A stretch of DNA of 64,000 nucleotides from Escallonia rubra (lineage: Eukaryota > Streptophyta > Magnoliopsida > Escalloniales > Escalloniaceae): contig JAVXUO010002044.1 of assembly GCA_033065855.1 (NCBI GenBank), positions 310,001 to 374,000 on the forward strand. The letters are read 5' to 3'. The notes beneath the pieces were generated by a model that did no database searches, was not told the origin of the DNA, and saw only the letters and a program-made list of their open reading frames with translations. Shown in pieces: positions 53,240 through 64,000 of this stretch (position 1 is the first letter of the stretch; each line of letters begins with the position of its first letter). Made by a program: the position numbers and the translations under genes.

Positions 53240-53832
53240 ATTACACACACACTGGAATTGTGGTGTGTAAAGCTGCTAATGATGGTGGACAGCTTGATGT
53301 CCTAACCCATTTGCCCTTCAAATTTTCAAGTAACCTGGCATTGGGTGCAAATCATAGTTGTGGGATCCTTAGGAAAAATGGACCAGTAATTTTTTGGGGA
53401 GAAGGATAAAAAAGCATAGAGTTTGATAGTCAATTTTTTGTGGCAATCTGCTTCATTTGAGTCCATCGTTTCAAGTTTGGTTCGTTTGCGAGTTAACAAC
53501 AAAAAATTTGTCATTAGTTTGTTGGGGACCAGGGTGGTTTGGTGTACAGAATGTGGTGCCACTGGGAATGATGATTCCTGGTCCATGTGTTCAAGCTTCC
53601 TATCATTTGTGTGGGGTGTATCCGAATTTGGATAGTCTTTATGGTGGTTAGGGGATTACTTATAAATCATGTAAAGTCGAGCTTCCAGTTCCAACATTGA
53701 TACCGCCCATGCCATCAACAGCGTCACGAGTGCCATTGTCTAGAGCCAGAAAGAAGATCTTTTAGGCATTTGGTGTGGTTGGATCCATTGGGACTTTTGC
53801 AGTTATCTGCACAATTTCCTTAGTTTCTCACA
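53240..53832 (+). pseudogene. CCR-type receptor kinase fragment, copy 1
   Basis: Frame-jumping reading: GGQLDVLTHLPF then LALGANHSCGILRKNGPVIF and WGEG (a CRINKLY4-type repeat around NHSCG..R.NG.V.CWG); QSASFESIVS; then CGVYPNLDSL, KSCKVELPVPTL, a Pro-rich spacer, SRVPLSRARKK and the helix AFGVVGSIGTFAVICTISL. This is the order in CRINKLY4-related (CCR) kinases: ectodomain repeats, Cys-rich region, juxtamembrane, transmembrane helix. No kinase domain follows. A TAG stands where the helix should begin (KIF*AFG), and frameshifts occur between blocks. Confidence 0.7.
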
Positions 53833-54829
53833 TTTAGATATGGAAAACTAACACCTCGTTTGACACCAGTCTGATCTGAAGGTTAAAAAAAGAACAAAAT
53901 GTGTTTGAATTATCAAGTCATCTTGAAATAATACGATGAGAATCTAAATAAGAGTGTTGGTTGAACATATTTTTCTTCATTTTTCATATTGTGTAACTAA
54001 CTATAAAAAGTTAGTGTCAAAGCAAAATACTAACCATTAGCCCACGACTAAAATCTTCACACACTGGCCACCATGCAACTTAAGGGATTGTCCTTGCAAA
54101 ACCTAGAGATTGATGCTAGATTACCTGCTATGAGCCCACGCAACCGACAACTAGAGACCCACTACCACTCGTCCATTCCCACCTCTGTCCCTCAATCCTA
54201 CCCCCACATCCAACAAAATCCACACGCACCCGTCCCGATCCAGACACACATGTGCGCACAACACACACCCATCCAACACACATGCACACCCACACCATCC
54301 ACACACACTCACACGCACGCGCATGACACACACCCATCCACATACCCCACTCACGACACACACACACGCACAGTCTCACACACCCACGAACGCATGTGTA
54401 CAAACAAATTTTGTGTCTAAAGCTAGAAAACAAGAAACAATGCACACAATTCAATTTTTGTAGCTAGAGTAAAGGGTTACATAACTGTGAGATTTTTACA
54501 CAAAATAGAGTTAAATACAAAATTGTACCATGTGGTTTACCCATTTTGCAGCTTGGTCCCCGTATTTGCAACTCTCACAATAATGTCCCATGTTCTTGAC
54601 AAAAGCATTGCAATCGAGTCCAGAATTGGATGTCTGTTTAAAATCGAGCGTTAAGTCTGCATGTGCTTGTCACATACAATTTTTGCATGGGCATATTTGT
54701 TAATTCCCAGCCCATCTTCCATTTCTCTCTCTTTGTGCTTAATTTCATCTGCTTCCTCTCTCTTTGGTGATAGAAAGAAGAAATTAAACACACCAGTGAT
54801 GGAGAGAGAAAGAATAAATTTAATTTGAG

Positions 54830-55445
54830 TATGTCAAGCTTGGAGGTTGGTGAGTCTCATGCTTGTGGGTGACAAGAACTAGAATTGTGGTCCGTAAAGG
54901 TGCTAATGATGGTGGATATCTTGATATCCCATCCCATTTTCACTTTGAATTTTCAAGTAACCTGGCATTGGGTGCAAATCATAGTTGTGGGATCCTTAGG
55001 AAAAATGGGCCAGTATTTTGTTGGGGAGGAGGATAAAAAAGCTTAGAGTTTGATAGTCAATTTATTGTGACAATCTGCTTCATTAATTGAGTCCATCGTT
55101 TCAGATTTGGTTCGTTTGCGGATTAACAACAAAAAAATTGTCATTAGTTTGTTGGGGACCAGGGTGTGGTACCACTAGGATTGGTGATTCCTAGTCTGTG
55201 TGTTCAAGCTTCTTGTCATATATGTGGGGTGTAGCCGAATTTGGATAATCTTTGTGGTGGTTATGGAATTATTTATAAATCATGTGAAGTCGAGCTTCCA
55301 GTTCTGACATCGATACCACCTATGCCATTACCGGCATCATGAGTGCCATCATCCAAAGCCAGAAATAAACTCTTTTAGGCGTTTGGTGTGGTTGATCCAT
55401 TAAGGCTTTTGCAGGTATCTGCACAATTTCATTTGTTTCCCACAA
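54830..55445 (+). pseudogene. CCR-type receptor kinase fragment, copy 2
   Basis: Starts further upstream than copy 1 with LEVG.SHACG, another CRINKLY4-type repeat, then the NHSCGILRKNGPV block, the FESIVS block, CGV.PNLDNLCGGYG, YKSCEVELPVLTSIPPMP and the helix. The stop before the helix is present (CTCTTTTAGGCG). It lacks the 12-base TGGTTTGG-containing stretch of copies 1 and 3, so deletions differ between copies. Confidence 0.68.
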
Positions 55446-55794
55446 TTAAATATGGGAAACTAAGGCCTCATTTGACAACGTTCTTTACTCATGTTCTTTT
55501 TTCTTGCAAAGACCAGAAAAGCAACGCCGGTCTGGTCTGAATGTTAGATTATATTTTCAAGTATTTGAATGTGTTTAGATGATTGGAGTGTGTGTTTGTG
55601 AGTTGTGTGAGTTTGAATGAAGTGGGTCTCGGCTGACTGAAGGAGGAAGACGAGTGTGTGCAACTAAGGTGCATTAGTGTGTGTAATAATGTGAATAGTA
55701 AGTGTTATCATCGCTAAAGGTAGGAATTATCTTAGGCAGCTTTTCCACTAATTTTTATAAATAGTTAGGGCCAAAATTAGACAAAGTCCAAAAC

Positions 55795-57757
55795 TGTAAC
55801 ACCTAATATTTTCACGAGATGTACACTCTGAACTTTTTTTTGGGAATTTTTGGTATCCGCGAAAAGTGCTAAATTAGAGTATCAATCAGGAGAAGTTTTG
55901 GATTTATTTAGCATGGAAAACCAAACAATTTTAATTTGAAAATTTTATGGAAATCTTATTCTACTGATATGTTTCATATTATAAAATTTCGTGTCATTCC
56001 GAGACCGATAGGTATTTTTCGTAAAACTGGCCTTTTAGTGCTCGATCCGGACACCGGTTCGAGATTTTTGGGTGAAAATTTTCTAAAATGCTTTCTAGTT
56101 AAAAAAACCCCCCGAAGGGGTATTTTGGTAATTTGACCTAAGAAAGGTATTTTTTTGTGTAAATTGTCGTAAATTAGGGTTATTTGGGTGATTCTACTTA
56201 CGGGAAGGCCGTTTGGTTGATTTAAATCTGAGAGGGGCATTTTGGTAATTTTACACCCCAGGGGTGTTTCAGTAATTTTACATACCCAGTGAGGGGGTTC
56301 ATTTCGGGAGTATGTGTGAGTCCGTATTAAGTTATAATGTTGTACTTTAGACTGTATTCTAATGATTCGATTATTCTGTTTAGGTTAAAGCTAAAGACTT
56401 CCGGTTAGCTAATTTAGTTGCGGATCAAGGTAAGGGATTCTATATGAACCCTGGGTAAGGACTTTCGTCCAAACCCTTGTTTTGATAACTCGTACTCATA
56501 AGTAACCCTTTGATACATTTATGACTAATGTCGAACTCTGAATTCTGTACTGATATCAATATGTTATTGCCCAGAAAACCCCAATGTTGAACCTGAATCG
56601 ATTATTTGAAAATCTCGTGATGCTCGCCTGTATTGCATGTCGAGCAAATTCGATAATTTTTTGTATCTGTTCTTCTGAATTGTTGTGCCTAAATCCGATA
56701 ACTATCTGCAATCGTTTGATGTTTATTTGTGGTTTTCTTCTGGAAATTCCGAATGATGACTTATTCGGTATGTTATGGTTATTAAAATCAGATCTGACTC
56801 TGGTAAATTGAGCTTATGTTAATGCTCATTGATATTGTTGATGTTTCTGTGTTGACCTGGTTTCCATTCTATGGGAGGGCATAATAAGGCTGATTTGAAT
56901 CCTACAGAAAACGCAGGCTAGTACCCAAGTGGACTAGTAATTATTCTGGTACATCATGCATGTGTACACTCTGTTAGCTTGTCGGAATGGCATTGCAATC
57001 GCCCCTGGATCAACGTTTATTTTCTCTATTCTGTATATTGCCGTGACTGCTACAAAAATGACTTGAAAGTTTTCCCTGAAATAATTTGTGCTCGTGTTGA
57101 AATCTTTTTGAGGAATCTACATTGTATTTTGGGAAGAACTGTCTCAGGTGATCTGTGTACGTTTTGAAACCCTTTGAAAAACCATCATCGTATCTTGGAA
57201 TTGATGACTTTGAAAAGAATCTTTTATTGATCGTTTTGGAAACCGTCGTGATTGTATTTGGCAATTTTGATTGTTTTGGAAATCATTGAATTTTAATCGT
57301 TCGAAGTGTTTTGAAGATCATCATTGCTTGGATTCTCGAAAATTGTGTAGTAATATTTTGGTAGTCTTTGTACGACCTTACTGAGCTCTTAAAAGCTCAC
57401 CCTTCGTTTGATTCATTTCTGCAGGTTTGATCAACAGTAGGTTGCTCGGGAATGGGGTTTAGAGTCTGTGCGAGATTCCGGTGAGCCCATCACTACTGTG
57501 TAGTGAGACCCCTGCGTGGGTCTGTACTGTTGATTCATTCTTTAGGGACTCAAGTTTGAAAAGAACCTAGGTTTTAATAGTTTGAGTTTGAGCAGGTTTT
57601 GTTGTAATCTTGTATTTTGAAGAATTCGAGTCGGTATCGGATTAGATGCTTTGAAGTATGTGGTTGTGCATAGGATTTGACAGGTTTAATGTGATCCAAT
57701 AGGTTAACGACCCAGGAGTTCAGGGTGGCGGAGCTTAGGATTTCCGGGGCTGTTACA
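55795..57757 (+). mobile_element. Solo LTR with TGTAAC..GTTACA ends, first copy
   Basis: 1963 bp, starting TGTAACACCTAATATTTTC and ending GGGGCTGTTACA, ends typical of Tekay/Del-type Ty3/gypsy LTRs. A GAGCTCTTAAAAGCTCACCC hairpin-like block lies near 57382. The flanks AAAAC and CAACC are not a target duplication, and the left flank (55546-55794) is foreign to the array, so the left side arose by recombination or deletion. Confidence 0.7.
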
Positions 57758-58494
57758 CAACCTGAGACCCGCTACCACTCGTTCACTCCCACCTCCGTCC
57801 CTCAATCCTACCCCTACGTCCCCCAAAATCCAGACGAACCCATTCGAACACAGACATACACAGACGCACATGCGCGAACGACACGCACCCATCCTTCGAC
57901 ACACAGCCACACCTTATCTACACACGCACACACACCACACACCCATCCACACACATGCACACGACACACAATCATCCACACACAAACATACACACACACC
58001 TTCACCACCCACACACAAAAATACACATGCGCGCGCGCACACACATACGCACACACACAGAGTCTCACACATCCACGAATGCATGTGTACACATAAATTT
58101 TGTGTCTAAAGCTAGGAAACAAGAAACAATGCTTATAATTCAATTTTTTGATTTTAGAGTAAAGGGTAACACAATTCTGTGATTTTTACACAAAGTAGGA
58201 TTAAATACAAAATTGTACCTTGTGGTTAACCCATTTTTTCAGCTTGCTCCTTGTATTTGCAACTTTCGCAATAATGTCCATTATCCTCGACAAAAGTATT
58301 ACAAGTGAGTCCAAAGTTGGACATCTATTTAAAATTGGGCGTTAAGTCTACATGTGCTTATCACATGCAATTTTGGCATGGGCATATCTATCATTTCCCA
58401 CCACATCTCCCCTTTCTCTCTCTTTGTGTTTAATTTCCTTTACTTCTTCTCTCTCTTGTGAGAGATAGAAGAAATTAAAGGAAGAAATTTAATT

Positions 58495-59110
58495 TGACTG
58501 GCCGGTGAGTCTCATGCTTGTGGATGACAATAACTAGAATTGTGGTGTGTAAAGGTGCTATTGATGGTGGACAGCTTGATGTCCTAACCCATTTGCCCTT
58601 TGAATTTTCAAGTAACTTGGCATTATGTGCAAATCATAGTTGTGGATCCTTAGGAAGAATGGGTCAATAATTTTTTGGGGAGGAGGATAAAAAACCCTAG
58701 AGTTTGATAGTCAATTTTTATGACAATCTGCTACATTTAAGTCCATTGTTTCAGGTTTGGATTTTGTTTGTGAATTAACAACAAAAACAAATTTCATTAG
58801 TTTGTTGGAGACCAGGGTGGTTTGGTTCAAGGAATGTGGTGCCACTAGGAGTGGTGATTCCAGGTCCATGTGTTCAAGCTTCCTGTACATATGTGGGGTG
58901 TATCCGAATTTAGATAATCTTTGTGGTGGTTATGGGATTATTTGTAAATCATGTGAAGTGGAGCTTCCAGTTCCGACATTGATACCGCCCATGCCATCAC
59001 CCGTTACGAACGCCATTGTCTAGAGCCAGAAAGAAGCTCTTTTAGGCATTTGATGTGTTTGGATCCATTGGGGCTTTTGCAGTTATCTGCACAATTTCCT
59101 TAGTTTCTCA
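58495..59110 (+). pseudogene. CCR-type receptor kinase fragment, copy 3
   Basis: Same blocks as the other copies. The Cys-rich region is clearest here: DFVCELTT, then FVCGVYPN-like and LCGGYGIICKSCEVELPVPT, then LIPPMPSPVTN. The stop before the helix is again TAG. It lies in the 956-bp spacer between the two long duplicates. Confidence 0.7.
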
Positions 59111-60096
59111 CAATTAGATATGGAAAACTAACACCTCGTTTGACACCGGTATGATCTGAAGGTTAAAAAAAGAACAAAATGTGTTTTAATTATCAATTCA
59201 TCTTGAAATAATATGATGAGAATCTAAATAACAGTGCTAGTTGAACATATTTTTCTTCGTTTTTTATATTGTGTAACTACCTATAAAAAGTTAGTGTCAA
59301 AGCAAAATACTAACCATTAGCCCACGACTAAAATCTTCACAGACTTTCCACCATGCAACCTAAGGGGTTGTCCTTGCAAAACCTAGAAACTTATGCTAGA
59401 TTACCTGCTACGAGCCCACGCAACCGACAACCAGAGACCCACTACCACTCGTCCACTCCCACCTTCGTCCCTCAATCCAACAAAATCCACACGCACCCAT
59501 CCCGACCCAGACACACATGCGCGCACGGCACACACCCATCCAACACACATGCACACCCACACCATCCACACACACTCACACGCACGCGCATGACACACAC
59601 CCATCCACATACCCCACTCACGACACACACACACGCACAGTCTCACACACCCACGAACGCATGTGTACAAACAAATTTTGTGTCTAAAGCTAGAAAACAA
59701 GAAACAATGCACACAATTCAATTTTTGTAGCTAGAGTAAAGGGTTACATAACTGTGAGATTTTTACACAAAATAGAGTTAAATACAAAATTGTACCATGT
59801 GGTTTACCCATTTTGCAGCTTGGTCCCCGTATTTGCAACTCTCACAATAATGTCCCATGTTCTTGACAAAAGCATTGCAATCGAGTCCAGAATTGGATGT
59901 CTGTTTAAAATCGAGCGTTAAGTCTGCATGTGCTTGTCACATACAATTTTTGCATGGGCATATTTGTTAATTCCCAGCCCATCTTCCATTTCTCTCTCTT
60001 TGTGCTTAATTTCATCTGCTTCCTCTCTCTTTGGTGATAGAAAGAAGAAATTAAACACACCAGTGATGGAGAGAGAAAGAATAAATTTAATTTGAG

Positions 60097-60712
60097 TATG
60101 TCAAGCTTGGAGGTTGGTGAGTCTCATGCTTGTGGGTGACAAGAACTAGAATTGTGGTCCGTAAAGGTGCTAATGATGGTGGATATCTTGATATCCCATC
60201 CCATTTTCACTTTGAATTTTCAAGTAACCTGGCATTGGGTGCAAATCATAGTTGTGGGATCCTTAGGAAAAATGGGCCAGTATTTTGTTGGGGAGGAGGA
60301 TAAAAAAGCTTAGAGTTTGATAGTCAATTTATTGTGACAATCTGCTTCATTAATTGAGTCCATCGTTTCAGATTTGGTTCGTTTGCGGATTAACAACAAA
60401 AAAATTGTCATTAGTTTGTTGGGGACCAGGGTGTGGTACCACTAGGATTGGTGATTCCTAGTCTGTGTGTTCAAGCTTCTTGTCATATATGTGGGGTGTA
60501 GCCGAATTTGGATAATCTTTGTGGTGGTTATGGAATTATTTATAAATCATGTGAAGTCGAGCTTCCAGTTCTGACATCGATACCACCTATGCCATTACCG
60601 GCATCATGAGTGCCATCATCCAAAGCCAGAAATAAACTCTTTTAGGCGTTTGGTGTGGTTGATCCATTAAGGCTTTTGCAGGTATCTGCACAATTTCATT
60701 TGTTTCCCACAA
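60097..60712 (+). pseudogene. CCR-type receptor kinase fragment, copy 4
   Basis: Duplicate of copy 2 at offset 5267, with the same stop before the helix. Confidence 0.68.
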
Positions 60713-61061
60713 TTAAATATGGGAAACTAAGGCCTCGTTTGACAACGTTCTTTACTCATGTTCTTTTTTCTTGCAAAGACCAGAAAAGCAACGCCGGTCT
60801 GGTCTGAATGTTAGATTATATTTTCAAGTATTTGAATGTGTTTAGATGATTGGAGTGTGTGTTTGTGAGTTGTGTGAGTTTGAATGAAGTGGGTCTCGGC
60901 TGACTGAAGGAGGAAGACGAGTGTGTGCAACTAAGGTGCATTAGTGTGTGTAATAATGTGAATAGTAAGTGTTATCATCGCTAAAGGTAGGAATTATCTT
61001 AGGCAGCTTTTCCACTAATTTTTATAAATAGTTAGGGCCAAAATTAGACAAAGTCCAAAAC

Positions 61062-63024
61062 TGTAACACCTAATATTTTCACGAGATGTACACTCTGAAC
61101 TTTTTTTTGGGAATTTTTGGTATCCGCGAAAAGTGCTAAATTAGAGTATCAATCAGGAGAAGTTTTGGATTTATTTAGCATGGAAAACCAAACAATTTTA
61201 ATTTGAAAATTTTATGGAAATCTTATTCTACTGATATGTTTCATATTATAAAATTTCGTGTCATTCCGAGACCGATAGGTATTTTTCGTAAAACTGGCCT
61301 TTTAGTGCTCGATCCGGACACCGGTTCGAGATTTTTGGGTGAAAATTTTCTAAAATGCTTTCTAGTTAAAAAAACCCCCCGAAGGGGTATTTTGGTAATT
61401 TGACCTAAGAAAGGTATTTTTTTGTGTAAATTGTCGTAAATTAGGGTTATTTGGGTGATTCTACTTACGGGAAGGCCGTTTGGTTGATTTAAATCTGAGA
61501 GGGGCATTTTGGTAATTTTACACCCCAGGGGTGTTTCAGTAATTTTACATACCCAGTGAGGGGGTTCATTTCGGGAGTATGTGTGAGTCCGTATTAAGTT
61601 ATAATGTTGTACTTTAGACTGTATTCTAATGATTCGATTATTCTGTTTAGGTTAAAGCTAAAGACTTCCGGTTAGCTAATTTAGTTGCGGATCAAGGTAA
61701 GGGATTCTATATGAACCCTGGGTAAGGACTTTCGTCCAAACCCTTGTTTTGATAACTCGTACTCATAAGTAACCCTTTGATACATTTATGACTAATGTCG
61801 AACTCTGAATTCTGTACTGATATCAATATGTTATTGCCCAGAAAACCCCAATGTTGAACCTGAATCGATTATTTGAAAATCTCGTGATGCTCGCCTGTAT
61901 TGCATGTCGAGCAAATTCGATAATTTTTTGTATCTGTTCTTCTGAATTGTTGTGCCTAAATCCGATAACTATCTGCAATCGTTTGATGTTTATTTGTGGT
62001 TTTCTTCTGGAAATTCCGAATGATGACTTATTCGGTATGTTATGGTTATTAAAATCAGATCTGACTCTGGTAAATTGAGCTTATGTTAATGCTCATTGAT
62101 ATTGTTGATGTTTCTGTGTTGACCTGGTTTCCATTCTATGGGAGGGCATAATAAGGCTGATTTGAATCCTACAGAAAACGCAGGCTAGTACCCAAGTGGA
62201 CTAGTAATTATTCTGGTACATCATGCATGTGTACACTCTGTTAGCTTGTCGGAATGGCATTGCAATCGCCCCTGGATCAACGTTTATTTTCTCTATTCTG
62301 TATATTGCCGTGACTGCTACAAAAATGACTTGAAAGTTTTCCCTGAAATAATTTGTGCTCGTGTTGAAATCTTTTTGAGGAATCTACATTGTATTTTGGG
62401 AAGAACTGTCTCAGGTGATCTGTGTACGTTTTGAAACCCTTTGAAAAACCATCATCGTATCTTGGAATTGATGACTTTGAAAAGAATCTTTTATTGATCG
62501 TTTTGGAAACCGTCGTGATTGTATTTGGCAATTTTGATTGTTTTGGAAATCATTGAATTTTAATCGTTCGAAGTGTTTTGAAGATCATCATTGCTTGGAT
62601 TCTCGAAAATTGTGTAGTAATATTTTGGTAGTCTTTGTACGACCTTACTGAGCTCTTAAAAGCTCACCCTTCGTTTGATTCATTTCTGCAGGTTTGATCA
62701 ACAGTAGGTTGCTCGGGAATGGGGTTTAGAGTCTGTGCGAGATTCCGGTGAGCCCATCACTACTGTGTAGTGAGACCCCTGCGTGGGTCTGTACTGTTGA
62801 TTCATTCTTTAGGGACTCAAGTTTGAAAAGAACCTAGGTTTTAATAGTTTGAGTTTGAGCAGGTTTTGTTGTAATCTTGTATTTTGAAGAATTCGAGTCG
62901 GTATCGGATTAGATGCTTTGAAGTATGTGGTTGTGCATAGGATTTGACAGGTTTAATGTGATCCAATAGGTTAACGACCCAGGAGTTCAGGGTGGCGGAG
63001 CTTAGGATTTCCGGGGCTGTTACA
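61062..63024 (+). mobile_element. Solo LTR with TGTAAC..GTTACA ends, second copy
   Basis: Copy of 55795-57757 carried by the segmental duplication, not an independent insertion: its flanks match as well. Confidence 0.7.
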
Positions 63025-63763
63025 CAACCTGAGACCCGCTACCACTCGTTCACTCCCACCTCCGTCCCTCAATCCTACCCCTACGTCCCCCAAAATCCAG
63101 ACGAACCCATTCGAACACAGACATACACAGACGCACATGCGCGAACGACACGCACCCATCCTTCGACACACAGCCACACCTTATCTACACACGCACACAC
63201 ACCACACACCCATCCACACACATGCACACGACACACAATCATCCACACACAAACATACACACACACCTTCACCACCCACACACAAAAATACACATGCGCG
63301 CGCGCACACACATACGCACACACACAGAGTCTCACACATCCACGAATGCATGTGTACACATAAATTTTGTGTCTAAAGCTAGGAAACAAGAAACAATGCT
63401 TATAATTCAATTTTTTGATTTTAGAGTAAAGGGTAACACAATTCTGTGATTTTTACACAAAGTAGGATTAAATACAAAATTGTACCTTGTGGTTAACCCA
63501 TTTTTTCAGCTTGCTCCTTGTATTTGCAACTTTCGCAATAATGTCCATTATCCTCGACAAAAGTATTACAAGTGAGTCCAAAGTTGGACATCTATTTAAA
63601 ATTGGGCGTTAAGTCTACATGTGCTTATCACATGCAATTTTGGCATGGGCATATCTATCATTTCCCACCACATCTCCCCTTTCTCTCTCTTTGTGTTTAA
63701 TTTCCTTTACTTCTTCTCTCTCTTGTGAGAGATAGAAGAAATTAAAGGAAGAAATTTAATTTG

Positions 63764-64000
63764 ACTGGCCGGTGAGTCTCATGCTTGTGGATGACAATAA
63801 CTAGAATTGTGGTGTGTAAAGGTGCTATTGATGGTGGACAACTTGATGTCCCTACCCATTTGCCCTTTGAATTTTCAAGCAACCTGGCATTGGGTGCAAA
63901 TCATAGTTGTGGATCCTTAGGAAAAATGGGTCAGTAATTTGTTGGGGAGGAGGATAAAAAACCCTAAGTTTGATAGTCAATTTGTTATGACAATCTGCTG
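63764..64000 (+). pseudogene. CCR-type receptor kinase fragment, copy 5, cut by the window
   Basis: GESHACG.., GGQLDV.., LALGANHSC.., G.LRKNG-like blocks up to the window edge. From 63841 on it is closer to copies 1, 2 and 4 (GCATTGGGTGCAAATC) than to copy 3. Confidence 0.6.

Larger units (their letters stand above)
54263..58573 (+). repeat. Long near-identical duplication, first copy
   Basis: 4311 bp repeated at 59530-63840, offset 5267 bp. By eye I found one substitution (A at 55470, G at 60737). Both edges are sharp: similarity falls to roughly 90-93% immediately outside, within sister units of the array. It includes a CCR fragment, the TGTAAC solo LTR and a CA-rich tract. Confidence 0.92.
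59530..63840 (+). repeat. Long near-identical duplication, second copy
   Basis: Second copy of 54263-58573, with the same internal features each shifted by 5267 bp. From 63841 on it diverges from the first copy's continuation at 58574 by about ten changes in 140 bases. Confidence 0.92.
40490..64000 (+). repeat. Tandem array of a 1.5-1.6 kb unit carrying a CCR receptor-kinase fragment
   Basis: The landmark GATATGG(G/A)AAACTAA followed by a CCTC(G/A)TT block recurs at about 40501, 53838, 55449, 59118 and 60717. After subtracting the insertions, successive spacings are about 1534, 1611, 1450-1460 and 1599 bp. Each unit holds, in order: that landmark, an AAAAAAAGAACAAAATGTG block, CTTCACACACTGGCCACCATGC, a CA-rich tract, GTGTCTAAAGCTAGGAAACA, a TTGTACCATGTGGTT block, a CT-rich block and the receptor-kinase fragment. 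In the 55449 and 60717 units the stretch from the AAAAAAAG block to the CA-rich tract is replaced by about 250 bp plus a solo LTR. The array runs off the right end of the window. Confidence 0.85.

Noticed and set aside
57725-58182. His/Thr-rich and Cys/Val-rich open frames on both strands
   Set aside because: Translations of the CA-rich tract. The same happens at 44000-44370, 54073-54454, 59353-59730 and 62992-63449.

Overview
The window is nuclear DNA of a flowering plant, most likely a eudicot. It holds two spliced genes whose exons can be followed residue by residue, and most of the remainder is transposable-element DNA. Evidence for a plant nucleus: a BRASSINOSTEROID-SIGNALING KINASE gene, an NPF7-type transporter gene, GT..AG introns, plant LTR retrotransposons (a chromovirus with a chromodomain, and a non-autonomous element with a gag only), hAT-like and Stowaway-like MITEs, and a decayed nuclear copy of plastid 16S rDNA. 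The species cannot be named from the sequence.

Layout. 1-3754: the 3' part of a broken Ty3/gypsy chromovirus, inserted next to a DUF4283-like remnant (3755-4035). 4259-7336: a GC-rich solo LTR with perfect 5-bp target duplications. 7342-9180: upstream region of the first gene. 9181-26150: a BSK2-type pseudokinase gene, 10 coding exons and 492 codons. Its introns hold a second solo LTR of the same family (12237-14372) with a MITE nested in it, a long TIR-bounded element (16244-18149), a LINE remnant, plastid 16S pieces, a second MITE and several local duplications. 26151-32497: intergenic, with a foldback element and a Stowaway-like MITE. 32628-36095: an NPF7.2/NRT1.8-type transporter gene, 5 coding exons and 598 codons. 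37609-40410: an unclassified LTR-like repeat with a complete hAT-type non-autonomous element inside (37954-39357).

40490-64000: the most unusual part. A tandem array of a roughly 1.5-1.6 kb unit carries, in each copy, a decayed fragment of a CRINKLY4-related (CCR-type) receptor kinase ectodomain with its transmembrane helix, plus a CA-rich tract. All copies share one stop codon at the start of the transmembrane helix, so the fragment was dead before it was amplified. Three insertions interrupt the array: a solo LTR (40619-43794, TSD ATGTG), a complete minus-strand LTR element with gag only (44355-52971, TSD CTAGG), and a TGTAAC..GTTACA solo LTR (55795-57757). The last is duplicated with its surroundings at an offset of 5267 bp (54263-58573 copied at 59530-63840). 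Other copies of the unit serve as empty sites and fix the first two insertion points to the base.

The two genes do not form a pathway together: one acts in brassinosteroid and immune signalling at the plasma membrane, the other in nitrate transport. Both are on the plus strand.
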